This document shows, one piece after another, positions 53,263 to 61,854 of a stretch of DNA of 64,000 bases. The notes beneath the pieces are model-generated. The model was not told the origin of the DNA and ran no database searches. It worked only from the letters and a program-made list of their open reading frames with translations. This DNA is from ER46 sp035545575. GTDB taxonomy: Bacteria; Verrucomicrobiota; Verrucomicrobiia; Opitutales; Opitutaceae. The stretch is taken from positions 35,378 to 99,377 of the forward strand of contig DASZYB010000085.1 in NCBI GenBank assembly GCA_035545575.1, given 5' to 3'. The position numbers and the translations under genes are program-made. Positions within the stretch are counted from its first letter, which is position 1; every line of letters starts with the position of its first letter.

Positions 53263-54762
53263 TCAGTTGCTGCCCGTCGCGAGGCGGATGATCTCGGCCT
53301 CCGTCCAGTGCGCCCGCGGCTCGACCGCCACGAGTTCGCCGCGGCACATCACGCCGATCGTGTCGCACAACCCGAGCAGCTCGGGCAGATAACTGCTGAC
53401 GACGATCACGGCTTTTCCCGCCGCGGAAAGCTGGCCGATCAGCTCGTAGATCTGTGCCTTGCTGCCGACGTCGATGCCGCGCGTGGGCTCGTCGAGGAGA
53501 AAGATCTGCGCCGGATGCTCGAGCAGTCGCGCGATGGCGACCTTCTGCTGGTTGCCGCCGGAGAGCTGGCCGACGGGCTGCGCGGCGTCGCGGCATTTCA
53601 CGGCCATGCGCCCGATCCACTGCTGCGCGGCGGCGCGCTGGCGTCGGCCGTCGATCCAGCCGAAACGCCCGAACTTCTCGTGCTTCGTGAGCGTGAGATT
53701 GTCGGCGATCGACTGCGAAAGCATGAGCCCTTCCTCCTTGCGGTTTTCGCTCACGAAGCCGAGTCCCTGCGCCCAGCGCGCGCGCGGCGTCGCGCCGGCG
53801 ACCGACGCGGACACGACCGCGACTTCGCCCGCGTCCGGCGCGTCGAGCCCGAACACCGCGCGCAACACGTCGGTGCGCCCGGCGCCGATCAGGCCGGCGA
53901 GGCCGAAGATTTCGCCGGCGCGCAGCTGGAAGCTCGCGCGCTTCAGCCGCGGCGCGCGGGCGAGTTCCTTCACTTCGAGCACGACGCGCGTGAGCGGCTG
54001 CGCCTGCCGCGCGTAGAGGTCGCGCACCTCGCGCCCGGTCATCAGCCGCACGAGCTGCTCGATCGTGGCGGATTTCATTTCGCCCGAACCGACGGTCTCG
54101 CCGTCCTTCAGCACGGTGAAGCGATCGCAAATGCGGCGGCACTCCTCGAGAAAATGGCTGATGTAAATGACGCTCACGCCCTGCGCGCGCAGCCGGAGGA
54201 TCGTGGCGAAAAGTTTTTCCGTGTCGGCCTGCGTGAGGCTGCTCGTCGGCTCGTCCATGATCAGGACCTTCGGCTGCGTGAGCAACGCGCGCGCGATCTC
54301 GATCAACTGCTGCTCGGCGATGCTGAAACTCCCGGCGGCCCGGTCGAGCTCGAGCGACTCGTGGCCGAGCAGCGCGAGCGCGGCCCGGGCGCGCGCACGC
54401 GATTTTTTGCGATCGATCCAGCCGCTCGTCGCCGACTCGGCACCGAGCAGGATGTTTTCCTGCGCACTCAGGTGCAGCGCAAGATTCAGCTCCTGGTAGA
54501 TCATCGCGACGCCCTTCATCCGCGCGTCGTGCGGGTCGGCCGGCGCGTAGGGCGCGCCGCCAAGCTCCATCGTGCCGGCGTCGGCGGCATGCGCGCCGCT
54601 GAGGATTTTCATCAGCGTGCTCTTGCCCGCGCCGTTTTCGCCGATCAGCGCGTGGACTTCGCCCGGCGCGATCTCGAGCGAGACGCCGCGCAGCGCGCGC
54701 GTGGCGCCGAAACTTTTCGCGATGCCCGTCAGCCGCAGGGCGGCGGCGGTCGTCGTCGTCAC
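53263..54762 (-). CDS. Sugar ABC transporter ATPase, RbsA-like (tandem)
   Basis: A 499-residue tandem ABC protein. N-terminal half intact (Walker A GENGAGKST about 40, Walker B VLIMDEPTSSLT). The C-terminal half has the usual degenerate P-loop GLIGAGRTD (about 290), signature LSGGNQQKV and LLDEPTRGIDVG. Typical of RbsA/MglA/XylG. GTG start overlaps the RbsB-like stop by four bases (54759-54762). Confidence 0.95.
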   Translation of the reverse strand: MTTTTAAALRLTGIAKSFGATRALRGVSLEIAPGEVHALIGENGAGKSTLMKILSGAHAADAGTMELGGAPYAPADPHDARMKGVAMIYQELNLALHLSAQENILLGAESATSGWIDRKKSRARARAALALLGHESLELDRAAGSFSIAEQQLIEIARALLTQPKVLIMDEPTSSLTQADTEKLFATILRLRAQGVSVIYISHFLEECRRICDRFTVLKDGETVGSGEMKSATIEQLVRLMTGREVRDLYARQAQPLTRVVLEVKELARAPRLKRASFQLRAGEIFGLAGLIGAGRTDVLRAVFGLDAPDAGEVAVVSASVAGATPRARWAQGLGFVSENRKEEGLMLSQSIADNLTLTKHEKFGRFGWIDGRRQRAAAQQWIGRMAVKCRDAAQPVGQLSGGNQQKVAIARLLEHPAQIFLLDEPTRGIDVGSKAQIYELIGQLSAAGKAVIVVSSYLPELLGLCDTIGVMCRGELVAVEPRAHWTEAEIIRLATGSN

Positions 54763-55736
54763 TTCAGATACTGGTCGAGCGGCGGATTGAGCAGCTCGGC
54801 GACGGCGGGGTCGTTCATGTTTTCCTTCGTCACGAAGCCGACGCCGGTGTCGATCACCGGCTCGACCTTTTCGCCGCGGAGCACGGCGACGGCGGTCTTC
54901 ACGCCAAGGTAGCCCATGCGCAGCGGATTCTGCACGACGAAGCCGGCGATGTCGCCAGCCTTCAGCCCGGCGTTGATCGTCTCGCCGGCGTCGAAGGCGA
55001 CGAACTTCACCTTGCCCGCGAGGCCGGCGTCGCGCAGCGCGAGCAGCATGCCGGAGGCGGCGGACTCGTTGGAGGCGAAGATGCCGTTGACCTCGCGGCC
55101 GTAGCGATTGAGCAGATTTTCCGAGACGCGCTTCGCGCTGTCGCGCGTCGCGCCGGCGTGCTGGTCGGTCGAGAGCAGCTTGATGCCGGGGAAATCCTTT
55201 TTCATCACCTCGAGAAAACCTTCCTCGCGTTCCTCGGTGCTCGCAGAACCGACGGCGTAGCGCAGAAGGACCACGTTGCCCTTGCCGCCGAGAATTTTGC
55301 CGAGATTGCGCGCGGCGATGCGACCGCCTTCGCGATTATCGGTGGCGACGAAGCTCGACGGCGCCTTCGACTCGAGCGCGGAGTCGATGATGACGACGGG
55401 GATTTTCCCGTGCACCGCTTCCTCCACGGGCGCGACGAGCCCGTGCTTGTCGAGCGGCGCGAGCACGATCGCGCTCACGCGCTGGCCGATGAAATTCTCG
55501 ACGACCTGCACCTGCTGCTCGCGGTCGTCCTCGCGCAGCGGGCCCTTCCAGATGACGTTGACCTCGATGCCCTGCGCGGCGAGCTCGCGCTGCGCCTTCA
55601 CGGCGCCGGCGTGGATGGATTTCCAGAATTCATGCGTCGTGCCCTTCGGGATGACGGCGATTTTGTAGCTTTCGGCGGCGGAAGCGGAAAATGCCGCCGC
55701 GAGCGCCACGAGTCCGGAGACGAGGAGGTTCTTCAT
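54759..55736 (-). CDS. Sugar ABC transporter substrate-binding protein, RbsB-like
   Basis: A 325-residue periplasmic-binding protein (type I, LacI-like fold) with signal peptide MKNLLVSGLVALAAAFSASA. Opens YKIAVIPKGTTHEFWKSIHAG and has VVIIDSALES, FVATDNREGGRIAARNL, GIFASNESAASGML and VVQNPLRMGYLGVKTA, the ribose-type pattern. The ligand could be ribose or, given the upstream fucosidase, a deoxyhexose; inference only. 187 bases downstream of the GH29 gene on the same strand. Confidence 0.93.
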   Translation of the reverse strand: MKNLLVSGLVALAAAFSASAAESYKIAVIPKGTTHEFWKSIHAGAVKAQRELAAQGIEVNVIWKGPLREDDREQQVQVVENFIGQRVSAIVLAPLDKHGLVAPVEEAVHGKIPVVIIDSALESKAPSSFVATDNREGGRIAARNLGKILGGKGNVVLLRYAVGSASTEEREEGFLEVMKKDFPGIKLLSTDQHAGATRDSAKRVSENLLNRYGREVNGIFASNESAASGMLLALRDAGLAGKVKFVAFDAGETINAGLKAGDIAGFVVQNPLRMGYLGVKTAVAVLRGEKVEPVIDTGVGFVTKENMNDPAVAELLNPPLDQYLK

Positions 55737-55923
55737 GGGGTTGGTAAACGACGTGGAAGAAAGCGCAATTAGCCAAAGGGACGTTCAGATTGGCGAGCGG
55801 AAAGAACGCCCAAGCGCGTCAAAAACTCAGCGACCACCTGCGCCCCGATGCAGTTCCCAACCAGAGGCCTCACCAGAACTGGTGATTGCGTCCGTCGCGC
55901 CGCGCACTTCAAGCGCCAGCCAC

Positions 55924-57411
55924 TCAGCGTTGCACCGCATCGCCCTCGATCTCGACGACTGCGACCGCGCCCATCGAGTCGTTGATGTAACGCGACACCG
56001 CGAGCGCGCGCGTGCCGTCGTCCGCGGTGCGGACTTCGAGCGGCGTGCGCTTCGGATCGTCGAGCATGTAGGCGGCCTTGATCGCATTCTTGAACGCCGG
56101 CAGCGCGAAGCGGCCGTCGTCGGCGCCGATGGGATTCGGCATGCGCTCGGTCACGCGGAAGATGGTGAAGAAAAGTTTTCCCGGCTTCGTCGTGCACCGC
56201 CACTCGCTGCGTGGCAGGAACGCCGGCCGGCCGTCGCGCGCCTTCAGATTCGCGGCGTAGTCGCCGAATTCCTCGCCGAAGGGCGAGCGGCCCGCGCCGT
56301 AGACGGCGTCGCCGTTGACCTTCAGCCAGCGGCCGACGGTGCGCAGATTTTCCTGGCTCGCCTGCGGGATCACGCCTTCGGCGGTCGGGCCGACGTTGAG
56401 CAGGTAGTTGCCGCCCTTGCTCGCGATGTCGACGAGCTTGAGGAGAATTTCTCCGGGCGCCTTCCAATCGGTGTCGTCCGTGCGGTAGCCCCACGTGTGG
56501 TTGATCGTCGCGGGGACTTCCCAGTCGCCCTGCCGCAGCTGCGCGGGGATCGCGTTGTCGCCCGTCGACTCGTAGTCGCCGCGCACGCCGAGCCGGCCAT
56601 CGATGAGCGTGTTCGGCTGGAGCGAGCGCACGAGCCGCACGAAACGCAGTCCGCGTTCGCCGTCCATCATGCGCGCGGTGTCGAACCACAGCAGGCACAC
56701 CGGCCCGTAATTCTGCAGGAGCTCGCGCACCTGCGGCTCGGCTTTTTCGCGCAGGTAACGATCGTAGGCGCTCGTGCCCGTCGTAGGATCGATTTTGCCC
56801 TTCACCTCGTCGGCCGGAAAATCCCAGTCGTTGCCCGCGCCGCCCGGCTCGTGCCAGTCCTGCGACTGCGAATAATAGAATCCGAAACGCAGGTGATGCC
56901 GCGCGCAGGCGTCGGCGAGCTCCTTGATCGGGTCGCGGTGAAACGGCGTGGCGTCGTAGACGTTGTAGGGCGACACGCCCGAATGATACATCGCGAAGCC
57001 GTCGTGGTGCTTCGAGGTGATGACGATGTATTTCATGCCCGCGTCCTCGGCCATCTGCACCCACGCCTCCGCGTCGAACTTCACCGGATCGAAGCCGCCC
57101 GCGAGCCGCTCGTATTCGCGCACGGGGATTTTCATGCGGTTCATCACCCACTCGCCGATGCCGGGCGAGCGCTCGCCTTTCCAGTTGCCCGCTGGAATCG
57201 AGTAGAGTCCCCAGTGGATGAAGAGCCCGAACTTCGCCTCGCGAAACCACTGGATCCGCGCCTCGCGGGCCGCCGGCGAATCGAGATCGGTGGCGCCGGC
57301 CGAATTGGGCGCAGCGGACGGTGACGCGGCATTTTCCGCGCGCGCGGGATTACAGAATCCGGCAACGACGACGACGGTGAAACAGACGAGAAGGCGGACA
57401 GGGGTTTTCAT
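55924..57411 (-). CDS. Alpha-L-fucosidase (GH29), secreted
   Basis: A 495-residue exported glycosidase (signal peptide to about residue 27, ARAEN). GH29 landmarks: WFREAKFGLFIHWGLYSIPA, KYIVITSKHHDGFAMYHS, FGFYYSQSQDWHEP, the nucleophile region CLLWFDTARM (Asp about 240), and NHTWGYRTDD. Would release L-fucose from glycans. With the following ABC importer genes it forms a likely uptake unit. A hairpin with a U-tract sits in its leader (57497-57523). Confidence 0.93.
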   Translation of the reverse strand: MKTPVRLLVCFTVVVVAGFCNPARAENAASPSAAPNSAGATDLDSPAAREARIQWFREAKFGLFIHWGLYSIPAGNWKGERSPGIGEWVMNRMKIPVREYERLAGGFDPVKFDAEAWVQMAEDAGMKYIVITSKHHDGFAMYHSGVSPYNVYDATPFHRDPIKELADACARHHLRFGFYYSQSQDWHEPGGAGNDWDFPADEVKGKIDPTTGTSAYDRYLREKAEPQVRELLQNYGPVCLLWFDTARMMDGERGLRFVRLVRSLQPNTLIDGRLGVRGDYESTGDNAIPAQLRQGDWEVPATINHTWGYRTDDTDWKAPGEILLKLVDIASKGGNYLLNVGPTAEGVIPQASQENLRTVGRWLKVNGDAVYGAGRSPFGEEFGDYAANLKARDGRPAFLPRSEWRCTTKPGKLFFTIFRVTERMPNPIGADDGRFALPAFKNAIKAAYMLDDPKRTPLEVRTADDGTRALAVSRYINDSMGAVAVVEIEGDAVQR

Positions 57412-57496
57412 CGGGAGAGAAAAAATCGGCGCGCCCTCGCAATCAGCACGCACGCGGACCCGGAAGCCGTAAGCCGGACGCGCCGCCCGCTCAACG

Positions 57497-57523
57497 AAAA
57501 ACCCGCGCGTTGCATCCGCGGGT
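57497..57523 (-). terminator. Leader hairpin with T-run upstream of the fucosidase
   Basis: On the minus strand: stem ACCCGCG / CGCGGGT (7 bp, perfect), 9-base loop, then TTTT, about 86 bases before the fucosidase ATG. It has intrinsic-terminator form but lies upstream of the gene, so it is a possible attenuator or a block to antisense read-through. Confidence 0.5.
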
Positions 57524-57544
57524 CGGCGTCGTTTTTGTGCGCCG

Positions 57545-58333
57545 ATGTTTTTTGCGCTGAAGAAATTCGTGGCGTTCTGGCCGATGCCGCTGCCGTTCTG
57601 CCTCACGCTGCTCATCGTCGGGCTGGGACTGATGTTGGCCACGCGCCGTGCACGGCTCGGCCGCGCGTGCGCGCTCGCGGGCATCGGACTGCTGATGCTG
57701 TTCAGCAATCACTTCGTGAGCCGCTGGCTCGTGCGGCCGATCGAGACGCGTTATCCCGCGATGCCGGAATTTGCCGCCGGCCAGCCGATCCCGCGCGAAC
57801 TCGCCGCGTGCCGGTTCGTCGTCGTGCTCGGCGGCGGCAACGGCTACAGCCGCGGCGTGCCGGCGACCGCGGAGCTCTCGCTCTCCGCGCTCGCGCGCAT
57901 CACCGAAGCGGTGCGCCTGCTGCGCGTGCTGCCCGACGCGAAGCTGATCGTCAGCGGCCCGGGCGATGGCAAACACGCGGCGCACGCGACCGTGCTCGCG
58001 CGCGCCGCGATCTCGCTCGGCATCGACGAGCAGCGGATCACGCTCATCGACCAGGCGCTCGACACCGAGGACGAGGCGCGGATCGTGCGCGAACGCGTCG
58101 GCGATGCGCCGTTCGCGCTGGTCACGTCGGCCTGGCACCTGCCGCGCGCGGTGGCGCTGTTTCGCCACGAAGGGCTCGCGCCGCTGCCATGCCCGGCGGA
58201 TTTCTTCTCGCACGAGGAGGAATCGCCGATGTTTTCGCACTATCTCTGCGATTCCACCTCGCTCAACGCGAGCACCGTCGCCGTGCACGAGCGCATCGGC
58301 TACCTCTGGATCTGGCTGCGCGGCCGCGGCTGA
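57545..58333 (+). CDS. YdcF/ElyC-like DUF218 membrane protein
   Basis: A 262-residue protein with two N-terminal TM segments (FWPMPLPFCLTLLIVGLGLML, LAGIGLLMLFSNHFVSRWL) followed by a DUF218 domain: FVVVLGGGNGYSRG, LSALARITEAVRLL, LIVSGPGDG, and FALVTSAWHLPRAVALFRHEG. E. coli ElyC, with the same layout, supports envelope (undecaprenyl/peptidoglycan) biogenesis. Divergent from the fucosidase. Confidence 0.9.
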   Translation: MFFALKKFVAFWPMPLPFCLTLLIVGLGLMLATRRARLGRACALAGIGLLMLFSNHFVSRWLVRPIETRYPAMPEFAAGQPIPRELAACRFVVVLGGGNGYSRGVPATAELSLSALARITEAVRLLRVLPDAKLIVSGPGDGKHAAHATVLARAAISLGIDEQRITLIDQALDTEDEARIVRERVGDAPFALVTSAWHLPRAVALFRHEGLAPLPCPADFFSHEEESPMFSHYLCDSTSLNASTVAVHERIGYLWIWLRGRG

Positions 58334-58378
58334 AAATTGTTTCGCTATCGTAGCATTCGCCGCTAACTCAGGCGGCGT

Positions 58379-59020
58379 ATGCTTTCGCTCAAAAAGATTC
58401 TCGGGAAGGACGACAAGTTCTTCGACCTGCTCGAAGCCGGTGCGGAGGAAGCCAAGGCGAGCGTCGATCTTTTCGCGAGCTACCTCAAAAAACTCGCCGC
58501 GAGCAACGGCGCCCCCGCCACGCTCGACGATTTTGTCCAGACGCGGCGCAAGGAAAAACGCATCCGCCACCAGATGACCGAGGAGTTGAGCAAGACGTTT
58601 GTCACGCCGCTCGAACGCGAGGACATCGAGGCGCTGTCGTTTGCGCTTTATCGCATCCCGAAGCAGGTGGAAAAAATCGTCGAGCGCCTCTCGATCTATC
58701 CGGGCCGCGTGCCGCACGCCGCCTTCCAGCGCCAGGCCGAGCTGATGTCGCAGGCGGCGGAAGCCGTCGTCTTCATGGTCAAGCAGCTCCGCGGCGGCAC
58801 GCACATCGAAAAAATCCGGGAAGCCAACGACCGCCTGCAATACGCCGAGGGCGAGGCCGACAAGGTCATGCTCGGCCTGCTCAAGGACCTCTACCACGGG
58901 CCTTACGACGCCAAGGAGCTCGTGATCCTCCAGGAACTCTACGAAATGGTCGAGCAAGCCGTCGACCGCTGCCGCAACGCCGGCAACATCGTCGTCCAAA
59001 TCGTCCTCAAGCACTCGTAA
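58379..59020 (+). CDS. DUF47 PhoU-like Pit accessory protein
   Basis: A 213-residue all-helical protein of the PhoU-like DUF47 family: FFDLLEAGAEEAKASVDLF, REDIEALSFALYRIPKQVEKI and ELYEMVEQAVDRCRNAGNIV. Such genes pair with Pit transporters and regulate phosphate flux. The pit gene starts 15 bases after its stop. Confidence 0.94.
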   Translation: MLSLKKILGKDDKFFDLLEAGAEEAKASVDLFASYLKKLAASNGAPATLDDFVQTRRKEKRIRHQMTEELSKTFVTPLEREDIEALSFALYRIPKQVEKIVERLSIYPGRVPHAAFQRQAELMSQAAEAVVFMVKQLRGGTHIEKIREANDRLQYAEGEADKVMLGLLKDLYHGPYDAKELVILQELYEMVEQAVDRCRNAGNIVVQIVLKHS

Positions 59021-59035
59021 CGCCGCCGCCCCGCA

Positions 59036-60079
59036 ATGACGTTGTTCCTGCTCGTCCTGCTGGCCGCGGTCGTCTTCGAATACATCAACGGTTTTCACGA
59101 CACCGCCAACGCGATCGCGACCGTCGTCTCGACGAAAGTCCTCACGCCGCGCGTCGCGATCGTCTGGGCTGCGGCGTGGAATCTCATCGGTGCGCTGCTC
59201 GGCACCGCGGTGGCGAAGACGATCAGCAGCGGGCTCGTCGACGCGAGCGCCGTGAACATGGCGACCGTGTTCTGCGCGCTCGTCGCCGCGATCCTCTGGA
59301 ATCTCCTCACGTGGTGGCTCGGCCTCCCGTCGAGTTCCAGCCACGCGCTGATCGGCGGCCTCTGCGGCGCAGCGATCGCGACCGCGCACGGCAACTGGGC
59401 GATCCTGAAATGGTCGACCGGCCTCTGGCCGAAGGTCGTGCTCCCGATGTTCACCTCGCCGCTGCTCGGCTTCATCGGCGGCGCGCTGCTCATGCTGCTG
59501 CTCAACGTCGCGCTCCAGCGCGCCACGCCGCGCTTCGTCAAGGTCGTCTTCGGCAAGGCGCAACTTTTCAGCGCCGGCTTCATGGGCTACGGCCATGGCT
59601 CGAACGACGCGCAAAAAACGATGGGCATCATCACGCTCGCATGCTTCACCGGCACGACCTCGGGCGCGTTCGATCACCTCCCGGCGTGGGCGGAGTTTCT
59701 GCGCGTCCCGGAATTCAAGACCATCCCGCTCTGGGTCGTCGTCACCTGCGCGTTCACGATGGCGGCGGGCACCGCCGCGGGCGGCTGGCGCATCATCCGC
59801 ACGATGGGACACAAGATGGTGAAACTGCAGCCCGTCCACGGCTTCGCCGCCGAGACCACCGCCGCTGCCATCATCTATGGCGCGTCGACCTTCGGCGTGC
59901 CGGTTTCCACGACGCACGTCATCTCGACTTCGATCATGGGCGTCGGCGCCTCGAAACGTCTCAGCGCCGTGAAATGGGGCCTCGTCGAACGCATCGTCTG
60001 GGCGTGGGTGCTCACGCTGCCCGTCACGGGCCTGCTCGGCTACGGCCTCGTCCGTCTTTTCCACGCAACTGGGTTTTGA
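59036..60079 (+). CDS. pit: Low-affinity inorganic phosphate transporter, Pit family
   Basis: A 347-residue membrane transporter (about ten TM) with both Pit signatures: GFHDTANAIATVVSTKVLTP near the N-terminus and GHGSNDAQKTMGIITLA in the second repeat, plus GLPSSSSHALIGGLCGAA and VPVSTTHVISTSIMGVG. Imports metal-phosphate using the proton gradient. Co-operonic with the DUF47 gene; PhoR/PhoB-like genes lie 2-4 kb downstream in the opposite orientation. Confidence 0.95.
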   Translation: MTLFLLVLLAAVVFEYINGFHDTANAIATVVSTKVLTPRVAIVWAAAWNLIGALLGTAVAKTISSGLVDASAVNMATVFCALVAAILWNLLTWWLGLPSSSSHALIGGLCGAAIATAHGNWAILKWSTGLWPKVVLPMFTSPLLGFIGGALLMLLLNVALQRATPRFVKVVFGKAQLFSAGFMGYGHGSNDAQKTMGIITLACFTGTTSGAFDHLPAWAEFLRVPEFKTIPLWVVVTCAFTMAAGTAAGGWRIIRTMGHKMVKLQPVHGFAAETTAAAIIYGASTFGVPVSTTHVISTSIMGVGASKRLSAVKWGLVERIVWAWVLTLPVTGLLGYGLVRLFHATGF

Positions 60080-60132
60080 CGCGACGCGGCCGTTCGGCCA
60101 AGCATGGGCCCGCCCCTCCCGCCGCCCGCGCC

Positions 60133-61707
60133 ATGCCCTCGCCGCTTTCCCGCCTCCTGCCCGCCGGCCTCGTCGTCGGCGCCTGCGCGCTGCCGGCCGC
60201 GCGGCTCGCCGCGCAGCTCGAGCCGAACTCCAACCTCGACGCGATCGAGCAGATGGACCGGAGGCAAATGCCCCGCGCGGAGCCGAAGCCAATTTTCTTT
60301 CCCCCGTTTCCGCCGCCGCTCGACCGCGCCGTCGTGCGCAGCGTCACGCCCGCGGCCGGCCGCCTGACCGCGTCCGACGAGCTCAAGGCATTTGTCGGCG
60401 ACGTTTTTTACCCGCAGCTCGGCACGCGGCTCGCCGCCGGCGAGCTCGATGCGAAATTGCGCGCGCGACTCGACGCCTACCATGCGGAAAAACTCGCGCT
60501 GCAAAACGAGCTGCGCACCGAGCTCGACCGGCAGCGCGACGCCGCCCCTTCCGCCCGCCGCGATGCGCTGATCGCCCTCGCCCGCCGCCAGGCGCCGCGC
60601 CTTGCGACGCTCGAGAAAAACGCCGAGGAGCTGCGCCGCGACCTGCGCGTGAACGAAGGCGACTGGAGCGCGCTGCGCGAATGGCACCTCGGCGACAACA
60701 GCCGGCGCGGCGATTCGCCGGACGAGATCGCCGGCGTCATGCGCGCCTGCGCCTACTACGAAAACGGCCTGCTGCCCGCGCAACGCCGCCTGCTGCGCGA
60801 AGTCGCGCTCGAGATCGGGATGGCCGGCGACAGCGCCGCGAAGGCGGCGGCCGCGCAGCCGTATGTGTTTTTTCCGCCCGAGCCCGCGCGGGTGATGCTG
60901 CCGGACGACGTCCCGGCCGCGCTCGCGCAGCGTATCGCCGAATTCGAGGCGAAAAAATCCGGGTTGAAGAAGGAGCTCTACGACGCCGCCGTGGCGGACG
61001 ATACGTCGGGCATCGGACTCTTTCGCAGCCGCGCGCTGAAAAACCTCGCCGAAAAACAAGCCCCGGCGCTCGCGGCGCTCGAATCGCTCGCCGAGGAAAT
61101 CCGCCGCGGCCTCGCCGAACTGCCCGCCGCCGCCGCGCCGGCCGGCGCGCATTCGCCGCTGCCGGTGGAATTGTCGCGCCGGCTCTTCCGCATCGTCCAA
61201 TCGCACGACGCGCTCCAGCGCGAAGCCGCCGCAAAAGTCGACGCGATCGTCGCCCGCGTGGAAGGATCGCCGGTGCAGATTTCCTACCACTTCGAGCCAA
61301 ATGCCCTGCGCTTCGTCGTCGCCCCGCGCGGCTTCCGGCGCGGCCGGCCCAACGCCGACATGCTCGCCAAAATCGAATCGATCCGCGCCGAGATTTCCGC
61401 GATCGCCGACGACTATGGCCGCCGGCTCGCCGATCTCGTCAACGACCGCGACGCGATGAAACCGGAAGTCGCCGCCGCCATCGGCAGCCAGAAACCGGAT
61501 GCGGTCGACGCCGCGATCGCGGGCGCCATCCGTGCCGCCGTGCTCCAGGAAAACGAAGACGCCAACCGCATGTATCGCGCCGCCGTGTTCGAGCCGGGCA
61601 TGTCGCCGCCGCAACGCCTGCTCCTGCTCGATGCCGCTCTCGAGCAGCTCGATCTACCGCTGCCGCACGGCGAGCTGCAACCCGTGCGCCGGGCGGGCGG
61701 CTGGTGA
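60133..61707 (+). CDS. Hypothetical secreted coiled-coil-rich protein
   Basis: A 524-residue protein of no recognised family. Signal peptide residues 1-26 (ending ARLAAQ), then a Pro-rich stretch (FFPPFPPPLD) and long Ala/Leu/Arg/Glu-rich helices with heptad-like pattern (AYHAEKLALQNELRTELDRQ, RLATLEKNAEELRRDL, FEAKKSGLKKELYDA). Two similar FFPP-starting units (near 50 and 248) suggest an internal duplication. Possibly periplasmic; function unknown. Confidence 0.7.
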   Translation: MPSPLSRLLPAGLVVGACALPAARLAAQLEPNSNLDAIEQMDRRQMPRAEPKPIFFPPFPPPLDRAVVRSVTPAAGRLTASDELKAFVGDVFYPQLGTRLAAGELDAKLRARLDAYHAEKLALQNELRTELDRQRDAAPSARRDALIALARRQAPRLATLEKNAEELRRDLRVNEGDWSALREWHLGDNSRRGDSPDEIAGVMRACAYYENGLLPAQRRLLREVALEIGMAGDSAAKAAAAQPYVFFPPEPARVMLPDDVPAALAQRIAEFEAKKSGLKKELYDAAVADDTSGIGLFRSRALKNLAEKQAPALAALESLAEEIRRGLAELPAAAAPAGAHSPLPVELSRRLFRIVQSHDALQREAAAKVDAIVARVEGSPVQISYHFEPNALRFVVAPRGFRRGRPNADMLAKIESIRAEISAIADDYGRRLADLVNDRDAMKPEVAAAIGSQKPDAVDAAIAGAIRAAVLQENEDANRMYRAAVFEPGMSPPQRLLLLDAALEQLDLPLPHGELQPVRRAGGW

Positions 61708-61722
61708 GCCGCGGACGCGCTT

Positions 61723-61852
61723 GAAGCTCATTTCATTCAAACCTCGGCGAGGTGGCTCGGGCGTCTCGCCCGTGTTTCGGTCCCGCTCACGGGCAGGATG
61801 CCCGTGCCACCTCGACCCGTCGCGTGCGAGCAGCCGAGGTTTTGAAATGAGC
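61723..61852. repeat. 128-bp nested palindromic repeat, copy 2 (inverted)
   Basis: Outer arms around 61723-61746 and 61834-61852 share the TTTCAAA/CCTCGG ends of copy 1. The interior, read in reverse complement, matches copy 1 nearly throughout (CACGGGCATCCTGCCCGTG, CGAAACACGGGCGAGACGCC). It lies between convergent genes and ends at the phoR-like stop codon. Confidence 0.9.
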
Positions 61853-61854
61853 GC

